Shown piece after piece: positions 22,099 to 33,361 of a DNA stretch of 64,000 bases. Location: positions 32,346,800 to 32,410,799 of the forward strand of contig CM018690.1 in the NCBI GenBank assembly GCA_009363875.1. Reading direction: 5' to 3'. The notes under the pieces are model-generated. The model searched no databases, was not told the origin of the DNA, and saw only the letters and a list, made by a program, of their open reading frames with translations. Both the position numbers and the translations under genes were made by a program. The first letter of the stretch is position 1. Every line of letters begins with the position of its first letter. Source of the stretch: Mikania micrantha. Its lineage: Eukaryota > Streptophyta > Magnoliopsida > Asterales > Asteraceae.

Positions 22099-23439
22099 AT
22101 GAGTTCAGATGATGAACAAGTACCACAAAACATCCCGATACTTTTAGCTGAACACTTTCAAAATCTCATTTCCGATGATGTTGAACAAATAACGACGCAG
22201 TTATTTGCACTTGATGCTGAAGATGATGTTGATTCACAAGAAGGAAGTTCTTCTAGACAGAAGGGTAAACGAAAATACATAAATAGAGGTCGGAAGGACG
22301 GAGACACTCGTTTGTGGAACGATTACTTTGCTCCAGAGCCGGTGTACGATGAAAGCTTCTTTAGACGAAGGTTCAGGATGAGCCTACGTCTTTTTAATCA
22401 CATTGTTGAAGAAATCTCTAAACAAGGAAGCTGTCAACATTTTAAATATTTCACACAACGATATGATGCCATTGGTGTAAAAGGTCTTTCACCAAGACAA
22501 AAATGTACAAGTGCAATTCGTCAGTTGGCTTATGGTGCATCAGCTGACCAATGTGATGAGTACATACGCATAGGTGAAAGCACTTCCATCGAATGTCTAC
22601 ACAAGTTCTGTAGGTCTATTGTTGAGGTTTTTGGACCACGATATCTTAGAAGGCCTACCGAAGATGACATTCAACTGTTGCTACAGCTGCACTCTGAAAA
22701 ACATGGGTTTGTTGGAATGCTTGGAAGCATAGATTGTATGCATTGGGGTTGGAGAAACTGCCCAACGGCTTGGAAAGGGCAATATACTAGAGGTGATCAT
22801 GGTTATCCAACTATCATGTTAGAGGCTGTGGCATCACACGACCTTTGGATTTGGCATGCATTCTTTGGAGTGGCAGGTTCAAACAATGATATCAATGTTC
22901 TTAATCAATCACCGGTATTCAATCAAATCTTGGAAGGGAATGCCCCACAATGTAACTTTACAGTGAACGGCCATGAATACACGCAAGGATACTATCTTGC
23001 ATATGGCATTTACCCAGAATGGTCAACACTTGTAAAGAGTTTCTTTTATCCTCCAAACAATAATTTTAAAATGCAATACTATAAGCGACGGCAGGAGTCT
23101 TGTCGAAAGGATGTTGAACGAGCATTTGGTGTCCTCCAAGCAAGGTGGGCAATGATACGAGGCCCTGAAAGATCTACCAGCATACCAGTGTTGGGTGATA
23201 TAATGCATGCATGTATTATTTTACATAATATGATTGTAGAAGATGAAGGTCATGCGATAACTAATTGGTCCCCTGAAGAACACGAGCCTGAACCATCAAG
23301 TTATAATGAAGGTGCACCGACTGAATTTGCAAACTATCTGCAGAGGTTTAAATCCTTACGAAGCAAAGATACTCATATCGCACTACGCAACGATCTTATG
23401 GAACATCTTTGGAATCTTAGGCAAGCTAATCAAGAGTAG
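22099..23439 (+). CDS. PIF/Harbinger transposase (DDE_Tnp_4), second Asp replaced
   Basis: 446 aa, normal length for a plant Harbinger transposase, with an uninterrupted frame. Acidic N-terminus, basic patch KGKRKYINRGRK at about 54-65, helix-turn-helix-like region at about 120-180, catalytic domain from about 205. The first Asp is D212 (GSIDCMHW) and the Glu is E340 (KDVERAFG). The second catalytic position, normally Asp in an LADGIYP-type motif, is Tyr302 (LAYGIYP), which should abolish cleavage. It could still bind DNA or the ORF1 protein. The start at 22099 follows a TATA box by 77 bp and is the first Met. Confidence 0.92.
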   Translation: MSSDDEQVPQNIPILLAEHFQNLISDDVEQITTQLFALDAEDDVDSQEGSSSRQKGKRKYINRGRKDGDTRLWNDYFAPEPVYDESFFRRRFRMSLRLFNHIVEEISKQGSCQHFKYFTQRYDAIGVKGLSPRQKCTSAIRQLAYGASADQCDEYIRIGESTSIECLHKFCRSIVEVFGPRYLRRPTEDDIQLLLQLHSEKHGFVGMLGSIDCMHWGWRNCPTAWKGQYTRGDHGYPTIMLEAVASHDLWIWHAFFGVAGSNNDINVLNQSPVFNQILEGNAPQCNFTVNGHEYTQGYYLAYGIYPEWSTLVKSFFYPPNNNFKMQYYKRRQESCRKDVERAFGVLQARWAMIRGPERSTSIPVLGDIMHACIILHNMIVEDEGHAITNWSPEEHEPEPSSYNEGAPTEFANYLQRFKSLRSKDTHIALRNDLMEHLWNLRQANQE

Positions 23440-23821
23440 ATTTTCTAGAAAAACTTAATTTTCGGTCTTGTTTTCTTTAAGTTTTTTTTTTTTTAAGTTT
23501 TAGGTGTAGTATAATTTTAAGTATTTTTATTTTATTTTTTAGGAAAATGTAATTTTTTTATGTAATGTCATTTTAATTTTTATTTAATTTTTTTTATTTT
23601 TTAATTATTTAATTATATTTATTTATTAAATAGTTTTTTAAATTAAAAAAGCATTTGTTTAAAATAAAATAGAAAATGAAATGGTGATGTGGAAGAGAGA
23701 GAATGCATGTGGAAAGGATGTGTTGGAGTTAAAAAGAGGAGAGAGAATGCATTTGAAAAGAAAGAATAAAATGCTGATGTGGCACCGATGACTAGGACGC
23801 ATGTAGTAAAATGCAGTCTTA

Positions 23822-24677
23822 GCATTGCGGGTAGTCTAATACCTTTGCTTGTACTCAAATGCAGCCTTTAATATTCACAATTTCCGAGCAAAATGTCACT
23901 AAGGTTTTGGCGTATCTGTATTTGGCGGAGTCGGCGAACGGACTCGTGAAGGAAATAATCTAAAATCTCTAAAGCTCTAAAATGCGCAAATGTATAGACC
24001 TAAATAGGGTTTAGTTTCATGCCTAAGAACACGCTTCGCTTGAAGGGTCGGGGTGGAACCTCCCAACTATACATGGCAATCTTGACCCATAGCAAGATAA
24101 ATGGATAAAATTGGGTAAATAATTACTGCATTTTGGGTTGAAATGATTAACATTATGATATAGTATGAGTTGAGATGTGTAACTCCTTAACACAAAGCGA
24201 GTCAAGATGGATAACTTAAAAACCATGTGAACATAATAGATGTCAATGGGTAAGGATGATTAATAATATATTTAATGGTAACCTCGTTAAAAAGTATTTA
24301 AATAAACTATTTGTTTGCTTAAAATTTATTTTAACTTGAGCGAATTTTTGTTAAACGGCTCGTTTAAACCCAAACGGATTTTGCTAATCCCGTCTTGACC
24401 CGCACCCGTTCTGACCCGTTATTCAACCCAACCCGCCCATTTTTCCAGACATACTCTCAACCATTTCGTTATTGGTGAAAATTCAATAAAAAATTCAAAC
24501 TAAATAAGCGGTTTTATCTGTTTTCCATTTATGTTTTACACATTGATCGAAAACACCACCCCCAATGTTCCCCTTTATGAGGGGCCACTTGGGTGGGGTG
24601 TTGTTAATGTTTATACCGTCATACCACATATCTGGTATGTCACACATCCTTCTCATTTACGGTTCACACCCACCAGG
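23822..24677. other. Intergenic, with an ACCCG-rich repeat remnant
   Basis: No gene is supported. 24350-24445 is rich in ACCCGTT/AACCC words, typical of decayed hAT-type plant repeats. A 67-codon minus frame (24023-24226) has no recognisable domain. Confidence 0.4.
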
Positions 24678-24923
24678 TAGAGGTGGGCAAAAAAACGGTA
24701 CCAAAACCCGTCATACCCGAACCTATGGGTACAAACGGGTTCGGTTTTTCAAACAAATTAGAACCGGAACCGAAATCGGAAAAATCGGAACTAGTTCCCC
24801 CTGTACCCGGCCAAAAACCGAATCAGATAAGGCAAAAAACCGGTCGAAACCGGTCAATGCCCGGAACCGGAACTCGTTGTTGACCAAAACCGGTTCCAAA
24901 AAAACCCGATTTGCGCACCTCTA
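24678..24923. mobile_element. hAT-type MITE, 246 bp, TSD CCACCAGG
   Basis: Terminal inverted repeats TAGAGGTGGGCAAA and TTTGCGCACCTCTA (one mismatch) with an 8 bp duplication CCACCAGG at 24670-24677 and 24924-24931. The interior is rich in AACCGG/CCGGTT words. Small frames in it are produced by these repeats. TIR and 8 bp duplication together identify the hAT superfamily. Confidence 0.85.
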
Positions 24924-24955
24924 CCACCAGGCACCAGCCTAAAGTAATTAAGTAA

Positions 24956-26324
24956 TTATATATATATTAAAAACCAAGTTTTGATTGTGAGTGAATTTAC
25001 TGTTTATTTTGTACATCTATTTCTCCGTAAGGTGCAACTCTCCTATCCCTTTCTCTGTGTTTCTTTCTAAATTTCATCTTTGTTTTTCTCTCTCTTTCTT
25101 TCTTACTTGCTGGTCTCTTCTTCTTCTTCTCCTTTATCTAGAAGTAATAATCCCATCTTCAACACATCAAATTCAACACAAACCAATTAACCTCTCTTTC
25201 AAGAACTCCAACGAAAAATCCATTAATTTCAGCCTATCAATCACGGTGGCGATATTTCATCCTTACGCCGGAGCCGGTCGCCGACGTTAGACGTGTTTCT
25301 GGCGCCGGTGCATCTAGAGAACGACATAGTCGAGTTGTTGAAAACCCTAACCATCGTCGCATCCGACCTCTTCGGTCACCGACAAACCGCCAGCATTTGA
25401 GAAGAAGAATTCCAGATCTTTACTCTAGAAGAGTGACGTGTTTGGTGTGTTGTTGGATTCCGTTAGAAATTCCGTTAGAAATTCCGGTGACTGGTGGACG
25501 GATTTGTCGTCTAACGGTGGTTTTATGCTTTAAAGGGATGTACCTTATGCTTTACAGGTCAAAATTTTAGGACTTTTTTTTGCTTTCCGGTTAGATATTT
25601 GATGTCTACTTCTTTGGTGCGAATATAGTTTGGCTGGTAAGGGCCTTCAATATAATATTATAAAAGACATGTGTTCAACTCTCTGATAGACTGTTTTACC
25701 GTTTTCAATTTCCCCTATAGCTTCCCTAGCTGATTCCTTCCAACGATTTCCACACACTTCATACACCATCTTCATCTCTTTTCCCCAACGAGCCGGGTTT
25801 TATAAATTGTATGGAGGGGGGGGGGGGTGTTTGACCATAATGAATTTACTAAAATTCCAATTTATATAGGATTGTAGCTGATTTGATTTTAAGTGTTGGA
25901 GATTGCATAGTCTCTAATGGGAAGGAGATGGTGCTGGACAGCACAACAATTACTTTCTTTTCTGAAACTTATCACAAATTGTGTTCGGATGGTCTTAGTT
26001 TAACACCAAAGGGTAATAAAATTGGACAGCACAGTCTTGAGCGCACAATTTTTTGTTTTTTTACTGTTTTTTATATTTTTTTTGTTACCTAATTTTCTTT
26101 GTTTAGTTTTAACAATTTTATCGTTTCAATTCCAAAACTCGGGTAGGTTTATTTCTACACTTAATATCATAACTTTCGCGTTTAACTCATAAACTTTTAC
26201 TTTTCATCACTAGATTGTTAGGAAACAACTTTGGTCAAATATAATATGTTCTCATTTGATAGTATAAAATCGAATTACTATACGTATTGCCGCCGCCGCA
26301 ACGCGCGGCGGGTCAAATTACTAG
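24956..26324 (+). mobile_element. Helitron 3' end, with probable element to the left
   Basis: The 3' end is clear: a perfect hairpin CCGCCGC-AACGC-GCGGCGG (26290-26312), then GTCAAATTA and CTAG (26321-26324) followed by T. The 5' end is uncertain; TTATATATATATTAAAAACCAAG near 24956 resembles a mutated Helitron start. Inside, 25020-25440 looks like a captured plant gene leader (CT-rich stretch, then CGCCGG-rich sequence), but no frame is long enough to name. G12 occurs at 25816-25827. Confidence 0.5.
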
Positions 26325-27024
26325 TTAAGTATCAAGTATCAAGTGAGAGGTAAAGGGTTCATAGCTTAATGGGGCCAGAGTTGATCTGAATTCTGAAAAC
26401 AAACCAAAAGTTTGGGCTTTTGCCCTTTAAAAAATTTATGGCCCATATTTTCTAGTCCTGACCCAAATAATTTTTTTAGTAAAATATCCATTGAAAACCT
26501 TGCGGCTATTGGGGGAATTGGGGCCATTTTACACTACGAAACATATACTTTCGTCGACAGAAAACTCCGTTAAATTATTTTTGTCATAATTTTCCGAGTG
26601 ATAACCGAATGGAGTATCAACCGTGAATTATTTGTTAAAAGTAATTTTTTTTGTTTAAAAATTATAGTACTAAATGATTGATAAGAAAAATGTTACAAAA
26701 GGGTTGGCTTAACTTTTTTTAAGTTTAAAGAGAATTTTAAAATTAGGCATTCTAAAGTGGTATTAAATTTAGAGGTTAAAACGAGGCAAGGCGAGCCTGA
26801 TCACGTCAAGGCTTGAGCTCCCCTACTTTAACTTATAAAAAGTTCAAGATCGATCATGAGTTTAGCTCTTTTCAAACTCTATTATTAAAATCTACTCTTA
26901 AGGATCAAGCCGGGCTTGTTTCGAGTTCTAATATCAAAGCTCGGTCTCGGTTAGTAACTAATTTTTTTAGCTCAAATCTACATTGGGCTTGACATGTTTA
27001 GTATTTAATAGTTATTTAATTAAT

Positions 27025-27076
<52 letters not shown>

Positions 27077-27543
27077 AGATAATTTTTATGTGTAGATAAT
27101 TTTAAAATTATATCTATCATAGTATAATATTATTTAGTTTTTTTGTCATAATTGACAAATAATAATTATTATTATAAAATTATGCATTAAATAGAAATAA
27201 TTTAATTCGCACGATTAGTTAGGTTTATAAGCTACTCAAGCTTGATATCATAAATGATATGTAAAGTTTCGTTCGAGCTTATTTAATAATTAAGCTTCAT
27301 TAAAAAGCTTAAACACGGGTTAGAGCTCTTTAAACTCCGCTGGATTCAAGCTTCTAGCAAGCCTATATCAACTAACTCAAAAGTCACCTTTACTTGTCTA
27401 TATTATGCTATCAATTTGTTTAATTCAAGTTTATAAATGATGGTTTCATGCAAAATTTAATTGATATCTCCTTAAAAGGCATTACATAGCAATAAGTTTG
27501 TCAAGAATAAAAATGTTATCTCCATAAATAGATTACATAACAT
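26325..27543. other. AT-rich intergenic with GAGCTC-like remnant and (TA)n
   Basis: No gene. 26770-27360 holds scattered GAGCTT/AAGCTC words like those of decayed hAT-type repeats. A (TA) microsatellite of about 44 bp lies at 27030-27073. Confidence 0.45.
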
Positions 27544-27557
27544 CTAACTAGTTTAAT

Positions 27558-28234
27558 TTTTTTTAGAACGGTAGTTGATGTAACGGCAAGACCGTTGCCT
27601 CAGAGTGCAGTGACTGAATATCGAAACCTCAGCCTTACACTTAAACTACAATTGCAGCAATGCTTTTTTCAGCGGCATTAGAAAGGCTCCCCCATGCTGC
27701 GATGGCAACGAGGCTCCACCCAACACTCCTGACGAGCCAAGTTGGTTGGAGTCGAAGACTCGTCAACCAACCGTTTCTAGGGAAAAACAGGGCAGGAGAC
27801 TGTAACCTTGCCGCGTAAAACCCTTTTGGCTCGGACACTAAGCTGGGTGATAGCTCGGATCGCACGTCATTGTCATGTCTCACAAATTTTGACTACAATA
27901 GGAATTGAACCCACAACCTCCAATAGAGAGTGTGAGCCTCTTACCACTGCACCAAATCTCACTACTGCAAAAATCACTATAATGCATTTTTATATTAAAA
28001 AAAAGGCTACATTAGCTGAAATTGTATTAGATATAATGCAACTATTTTGTTACATAATGTAACTTTATTTTTCCTAATCCAACTTTTTTAAATAAAACTT
28101 TAAAAAAAAAGTTGCATTATGTAATAAAAATGTTGCATTACGCTAATGCAACTTCAACTAATACAACCTATTTGCATCCTTTTGTGACAAAAAAATGTTG
28201 CATTAGGTTTATTTTGTAGTAGTGTTGTGTGGAC
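27558..28234 (-). mobile_element. tRNA-derived SINE interrupted by a CACTA MITE
   Basis: Flanked by a perfect 14 bp duplication CTAACTAGTTTAAT (27544-27557 and 28235-28248). On the minus strand it has an A box TGGTGCAGTGG (plus 27944-27954) and a B box GGTTCAATTCC (plus 27901-27911), and it ends in an A-tract (plus T8, 27557-27564). The first ten bases of its 5' end are separated from the rest by the insertion at 27960-28224; the SINE itself is about 412 bp. The 80- and 84-codon frames here are artefacts. Confidence 0.8.
27960..28224. mobile_element. CACTA (EnSpm) MITE, 265 bp
   Basis: Starts CACTACTGCAAAAA and ends TTTTGTAGTAGTG, the inverted repeat typical of plant CACTA elements. GTTGCATTA/TAATGCAAC subterminal words recur in both orientations (about 28033-28205). 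The flanking trinucleotides TCT and TTG do not match, so the 3 bp duplication has decayed or a boundary is off by a base. No coding sequence. It sits inside a SINE. Confidence 0.75.
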
Positions 28235-28248
28235 CTAACTAGTTTAAT

Positions 28249-28865
28249 AACACATGAGATTTTTACCTAATTTAATAATATAAATGTTAATACTATGTTT
28301 ATTTATATTAAATATACTATAAATAAACACATCTTTTAAGAAATGCTAAAGAAAATTCACTACTTGGATTAGTTTAACAAATTTTATTTAAAAAATGAGG
28401 AAAAAAAACTTAAATGCAGATCTATCCCACTAGATATCATAAGACATCGTTTTTTGAAAGAAATATATTAAAAAAATAACAGTGGTTATGGTTCCAATAT
28501 CCCAAATTGCCCATGCTACTCAATTACTCATGAGTCATGACCACATGGAGATCTCTTTTTGTCTCAGCTGGAATAGGATACTTCTTTCAGATCCTAACTA
28601 AAAAGTTGTGGAATATATTGGGTAAGTTTTTTTGTTTGTTTAAATTGCAATCAACTCCATACTGGCTTAATAATTAAGGGTCTTTGCCAACACGATATGT
28701 CTTGTACACGTTTATACGATATTTATAAAATAACTAAAGAGCATTTTTATCTATTGGCATGCTGTTTTTACGATGATTGGGCTTGTAGCCTTGTATACAC
28801 TTCATATAGATTTATACAGGACTTATCCGATACCAATCATTAATGCCAACGAATTTTAACATTAA
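28249..28865. other. AT-rich intergenic, no supported feature
   Basis: No gene or clear repeat end found between the SINE duplication and the next MITE. Confidence 0.45.
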
Positions 28866-29150
28866 AGTCACACAGAGTGGAGCACGGAAAGAGCCCGGGG
28901 AGAAGCTCACCGATACGGGGCTGTCCGGGAACACCGCGCCCCCGGAATCGGCTTGGGGAAAATCAAGGAGTGGAAGCCGTTTGAGGCCGAGCGTGAGAGA
29001 AGTGTTGACCGTTGGAAAAGTAGGGAAAAATGGAGAGATTAAAAAATGTGAGGAAAAGGGGGACGACATCATGCAAAGTGAGGAAAGGTGATTTGACGCT
29101 GATGTGACAATGGGGAAAAGTGGGGAAGATTTGGACCACTCCGTGTGGCC
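28866..29150. mobile_element. Harbinger/Tourist-type MITE, TSD TAA
   Basis: Ends AGTCACACAGAGTGG and CCACTCCGTGTGGCC are imperfect inverted repeats flanked by TAA at 28863-28865 and 29151-29153. 285 bp, GC-richer than its surroundings. The overlapping 82- and 86-codon frames are incidental. Confidence 0.75.
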
Positions 29151-30384
29151 TAATACTGATATTCTAACAAATTATTATTCACCCCGTGGTATCGTAGACG
29201 CATAAAAGTGTAAGAGACATACAAGAGTGAGAAGTTTGAAGACAGATGTAATTACAACATGACCATAAAATGGAAAACAAAAAAAAAATTATGTTAAACG
29301 TTAATAGGTTATTTCCAAATATGCCCCACCCACATGTCCAGGATAAGACCCCATGACCGTGCAGAAATTTCTAGACTCCTGCATAAGAATAAAATAATTG
29401 AACGCTCTTTCGAAACAATTACATAAATAGTTTTTAAAATTATAACACGAATATTTATCGTAAGAGGGTTCAAAGAAAAAATATAATATACATGTTAACA
29501 AAGGCCGATTCAATCATTTTAGGATCGATACAACTATCTAAAAATTTCAGGCAAATGTAAAATTAAAGACTTTCATTAAACTTAGAGACTCTGGTTTAAA
29601 TATTAAAATAAAAATTATATTAGTGTTATATATATATATATATATAGATAATTTAGTTATATTAAAGCAAGTGAGCTAACTAATCGAACGGGTGTCCGAG
29701 CGAGCCAATCGAGGGAGTATCCGAGCGAGACAATCGAGCGACTATTCGAGCGAGCTTATCTTAACTTGTGCTCACGAGCTTTTTTCGAGTTTTTTCCGAG
29801 CGAGCGACAAGTGAGCAACGAGCGTCGAGCTGTTTGAACAACCATACTTAAAGTAAATAATCAATTAAATATGTTGAATGTTTTGGTTTTCGGTTTGATT
29901 TTTAGTTTGTTCAATTATGTATTACTTCAAGCATATTCGTTAAATAAACACATAAGTTTTAAAAATTTGTTTAAGTGAATCAAATTCAATTTATGGAAAT
30001 ACTATTTGAGTCTCTCAATATATTTGTTAATCAAGATTTATGAAGTAAAGTTTTACAAAAACCAAATATGCGCAACCACATAGTTGAATAGTAAAATAGA
30101 TATAACTAAAGTCTCAAGGGTAATGCCACAAATCCACGAATCAAACCATAGTTGCCTGCCTTAATCATGAACACCTAAACCAGTTTGACTAGTTAAACGT
30201 AAGCTTTTTTGAATGACAGAGGATCTTGTCGTGTTACCTTCAGTTATTCTAGTGGTTGGTAACTAAGATCGATTCCTCGATCGCCAACCGTGAGACCGTA
30301 CCTCCTGATGCATGGGAACCCAGTGGAATAGGTAAACTCTCGCCCCCATTGGTTTAGAACCCAAGATTAAGCTTCCTTACAAAT
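29151..30384. other. Intergenic, with GAGCGAGC-rich repeat remnant
   Basis: 29665-29840 is built of CGAGCGAGC/AATCGAGC words and resembles decayed hAT-like repeats. At 30230-30330 a stretch with AGTGGTTGGTAAC and ATCGATTCCTCG loosely resembles A and B boxes and may be a SINE piece; this is weak. No gene. Confidence 0.35.
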
Positions 30385-30799
30385 CATTGAGGTATTGAAC
30401 AGGTTGAGAAGAACTTTTTTACGGGGTAGGAATGAGGATTCAAGGAAGATCAATTAGGTTGCATGGGGAAAAACAATTTTGCCAAAGTATGGTGGTATTG
30501 GACTCGGATATTTGAAAGTTATTAATATTTTTCTACTTGCTAAATGGTGATGGAGGTTTAAAAGTGAGAAGAACTGGATCTGGGGGAAAGTTGTGTGGGC
30601 TTATCATCAGAATTCTCGATCATAGAATTTTATACCGATGAAAATCTCAATGGCGAGTACTTGGAATTAGTGGTGTGGTTTTGAGATCTCAAGTTTGGTT
30701 TTGTAGTTGTGATGTCCTGTTTCTTTGTAACACTGGTGTTGAACTAACTATTTGTTAGTTTCTTAATAATATATCAAATTTGTTTGCCGTTCAAAAAAA
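30385..30799 (+). pseudogene. 3' end of an L1-type LINE (ORF2 C-terminus and poly(A))
   Basis: Frame 1 from 30385 translates into the conserved region after RT of plant L1 elements (words such as RRTFLRG, KIN, VAWGKTILPK, GGIGLGYLKVIN, LLAKW). It is interrupted by TAG and TGA at positions where Trp is usual (about 30451 and 30544), both explained by G-to-A changes. A 3' untranslated tail follows, ending TTTGCCGTTC and A9 at 30791-30799. The copy is 5' truncated, as is usual. Confidence 0.75.
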
Positions 30800-30829
30800 A
30801 AGCTTAAGATTCCTCTCATCACCTGATAT

Positions 30830-30915
30830 CTATTAAAGCGTCACCAATGAGACTTGAACCCTAGTATCTAAGGAGAAAAGACCAAGCCTTAACTACTATG
30901 CTAACTTTGCTGGGT
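30830..30915 (-). repeat. tRNA-like/SINE head sequence
   Basis: On the minus strand an A box TAGCATAGTAG (plus 30893-30903) and a B box GGTTCAAGTCT (plus 30850-30860) fit the Pol III consensus. No clear 3' tail or duplication, so this is either a SINE fragment or a relic of a tRNA gene. It lies 330 bp upstream of the BBX gene. Confidence 0.5.
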
Positions 30916-31200
30916 ATTAGTTAAATGTAAGTGACCGATGCATGTAAGTCAAGCACTTTGATTTCTCATTATATCAATATATAAAGTGTCGTATCATTAA
31001 AATAAAATTATTTTAGTTTTCCTCTCAACTCATTACTTTTACAACATTTTTTTCTTTTTTTCTTTTTTTTTTAATGATCGACATTGTGTTTCTGCATTGA
31101 CACAAGTTTTATGGTACCTAAACCGAAAGGTGGGAACGGTGTTCCCGTCATATCTCATTTTTCGTTGAGGGTATTTCCGTAAATTCACCCCGTATCCACT

Positions 31201-31207
31201 TATAAAA
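31201..31207 (+). promoter_or_regulatory. TATA box of the BBX gene
   Basis: TATAAAA 40 bp upstream of the ATG. If used, the 5' untranslated region would be only about 15 nt, which is short, so other start sites further upstream are possible. Confidence 0.4.
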
Positions 31208-31246
31208 ACTCGTGTGAACATCTGTAAAGCGTAAACATCATTAAAC

Positions 31247-32346
31247 ATGAAGATCAACTGTAACGTCTGTAACAAAGACGAAGCATCGGTGTTTTGTCCG
31301 GCAGATGACGCCGCCCTTTGCGCCGCCTGCGACCACCGCGTCCACCACGCGAACAACCTCGCCGGAAAACACCACCGGTTCTCCCTCCTCCACCCATCCC
31401 CTGAAGATTCCCCATTATGTGACATCTGCAAGGTATAATCAACTATAATTAGTTAATTACACCCATAATTATTCCAATCAAATTCATTATTTTCATTTCA
31501 AAATATCAAATTGAATTCAATTTTCATAGGAGGAGAAAGCTCTGATGTTTTGTCACCAGGATAGAGCAATTCTATGCAAAAACTGTGATTTTGCTATTCA
31601 TAAAGTCAACGAGCACAAATTGAATCATTGCCGGTTTCTTCTCACCGGCGTTAAGCTTTCTCCAGTGGCATTATTATCCACCGCCGGAAACGGCGTTGTT
31701 CACGAACAAAAACCCAAATCTCGAGATCAAGAACCAATTACTGTCAAGAAACAAGGAAACGGGTCGGGTCATGGATCTACGGCAGCGAGTAGCATATCAG
31801 AGTACTTGATTGAGACGCTACCCGGTTGGCACGTTGAAGATTTTCTTGATTCTCCCTCTACTTTCTCAAATGTTAGTATTAATAATTCGTAAATATTATC
31901 ATTAAATTACAATGAAAATCGGAAATTTGATTAATGCTAATAATCTGATAATATGTCAGGATATTTTACAGGTGAACGAGGATGATTCGGGGTTGTTTTG
32001 GGATGATGAGGTTCTAAAAGGAAGCATGAATGATTGCTTCTCACCGGAAACAATGGGGATTTGGGTTCCACAAGCGCCACCGCCGGCAGCTCCTCCACCA
32101 CCGACAGCACCACCGCCATCACTGCTTCTCAATCCTTATAATCAGCTCCAATCTTATTCAAATTTGAGTTTTGGAAGTCAAATGACAGGTGGGTCGTCAC
32201 CTTTTTTTGCTCCAGTTACTAACCTCAATAAGATTTCAAAATCAAACGGAAAAAGTGATTTCGAAGACGGTAATTGCTTCGCTGTTCCTCAGATCAGCCC
32301 TCCGATGTCGACGATCTTCAAGAGATCAACAACAATTAGATATTAA
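31247..32346 (+). CDS. Double B-box zinc-finger protein, BBX20-22-like
   Basis: Three exons: 31247-31432, 31530-31871 and 31972-32346 (alternatively starting at 31960), with GT...AG introns, about 300 aa. B-box 1 at residues 5-47 (CNVCNKDEASVFC...) and B-box 2 at about 59-103 (CDICKEEKALMFC...), the second split by intron 1 right after CDICK. Then a SEYLIETLPGWHVEDFLD motif at about 151-168, a Pro-rich stretch, and a basic C-terminus with FKRS; no CCT domain. This layout is that of the plant BBX group with two B-boxes (BBX20/21/22, light signalling cofactors acting with HY5 in the nucleus). Intron 2 has two AG acceptors 12 nt apart, both in frame. A polyadenylation signal AATAAA is at 32423. 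It is the only host gene I can support in the window; the exact paralogue is uncertain. Confidence 0.9.
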
Positions 32347-32428
32347 ATCTGTCATGGTTTCTTCTTTATTTGGATCATATTTTCGTTTCTATCGTTTGGC
32401 TGCTTCTATAGTTTATCATGAAAATAAA

Positions 32429-33361
32429 AATAATTAACCACACAGAAAAGGGCTTATAACCTAGTGTTATTCACTTGACTTTCTGAACGAAAGGTTTTGT
32501 GTTTGAGTTTCATCTGTAATAAAAATGTTGTAGCTTGAAACAAGAATTTTTTTCCAATGTAAGTTTTCGCATTGTCAATGTGCTAATTATATATATAGAC
32601 GTCAGTGAACTCACCAGACTTCAAATAAATTTTCATATGTTGAAATTCATCAAAATTAAATCATAACCCTTTAAATTAGACGGTTAAATCAATTATGCGG
32701 CGGCTTTCAACGGTTTATAGCCTTTTTCAACTGTTTATGGCGGGTTTTTTTTTGTTGTCATACGGATTATTGAAACTTGTCATATGTTTTGACACATGAA
32801 CATGTCTTGGGTTATGTAATTTAAAGTGCTTGGTTTACCATCAAATTTTTAAAAAAAGGTGAAAAATGACATAAATCTATGGTGGCTTCAGTTTAAATGT
32901 ACCAAGTGTATTATTTATCTTGTATACTATAATTCACATTTGCAACGACCCAAAAATGGAAAGGAAAGAAATTGAAATACTGTTAAAACTGAAATAATTA
33001 ATTAATTAATAAATTAACAAAAATATTATAATAAAGTATCCGACTACCAGGCGAGTATAAACTAGTTTAAATGACTTTTACGGTTAAAAACATTACATAG
33101 ATGTTTTTTGTTTTTTTAAATATTTTAGTTTCCAGTTATCAATAATTAATTTTTTTATAGAAATAAAGTAAAAGTTACACCTCGTCTATCATGTTACTTT
33201 TCAGATATTTAGAATTATTTTACACGTTTAGTTATGTTGAGAACATATAATTAAGAATATAGTTATTTGTGCAAGATTAAAAAATGTGGCCTAACGTAAC
33301 ATCTATAGTATGCATATTATTATAATAATAAACTTTTATTATTTACCCATAACTCCATAAG
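32429..33361. other. AT-rich intergenic, no supported feature
   Basis: Downstream of the BBX gene. No frame, repeat end or RNA recognised. Confidence 0.45.

Larger units (their letters stand above)
20107..23818 (+). mobile_element. PIF/Harbinger DNA transposon with both genes
   Basis: Ends share GACTGCA (left) and its inverse TGCAGTC (right) and are flanked by TAA at 20104-20106 and TTA at 23819-23821, close to but not an exact copy of the 3 bp target duplication typical of this superfamily. The interior has the two genes expected: a Myb/SANT-like protein and a DDE transposase, both on the plus strand and each with its own TATA box. Both genes are damaged (nonsense and frameshift in the first, a catalytic substitution in the second), so this copy is probably inactive on its own. 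Confidence 0.8.

Noticed and set aside
24565..24942. 125-codon basic frame
   Set aside because: Mostly AACCGG repeats of the hAT MITE at 24678-24923.
27641..28062. 80- and 84-codon frames on both strands
   Set aside because: They fall in the SINE and the CACTA MITE and cross their junction.
28812..29091. Two overlapping frames of 82-86 codons
   Set aside because: They lie in a Harbinger-type MITE with readable TSD; no domain.
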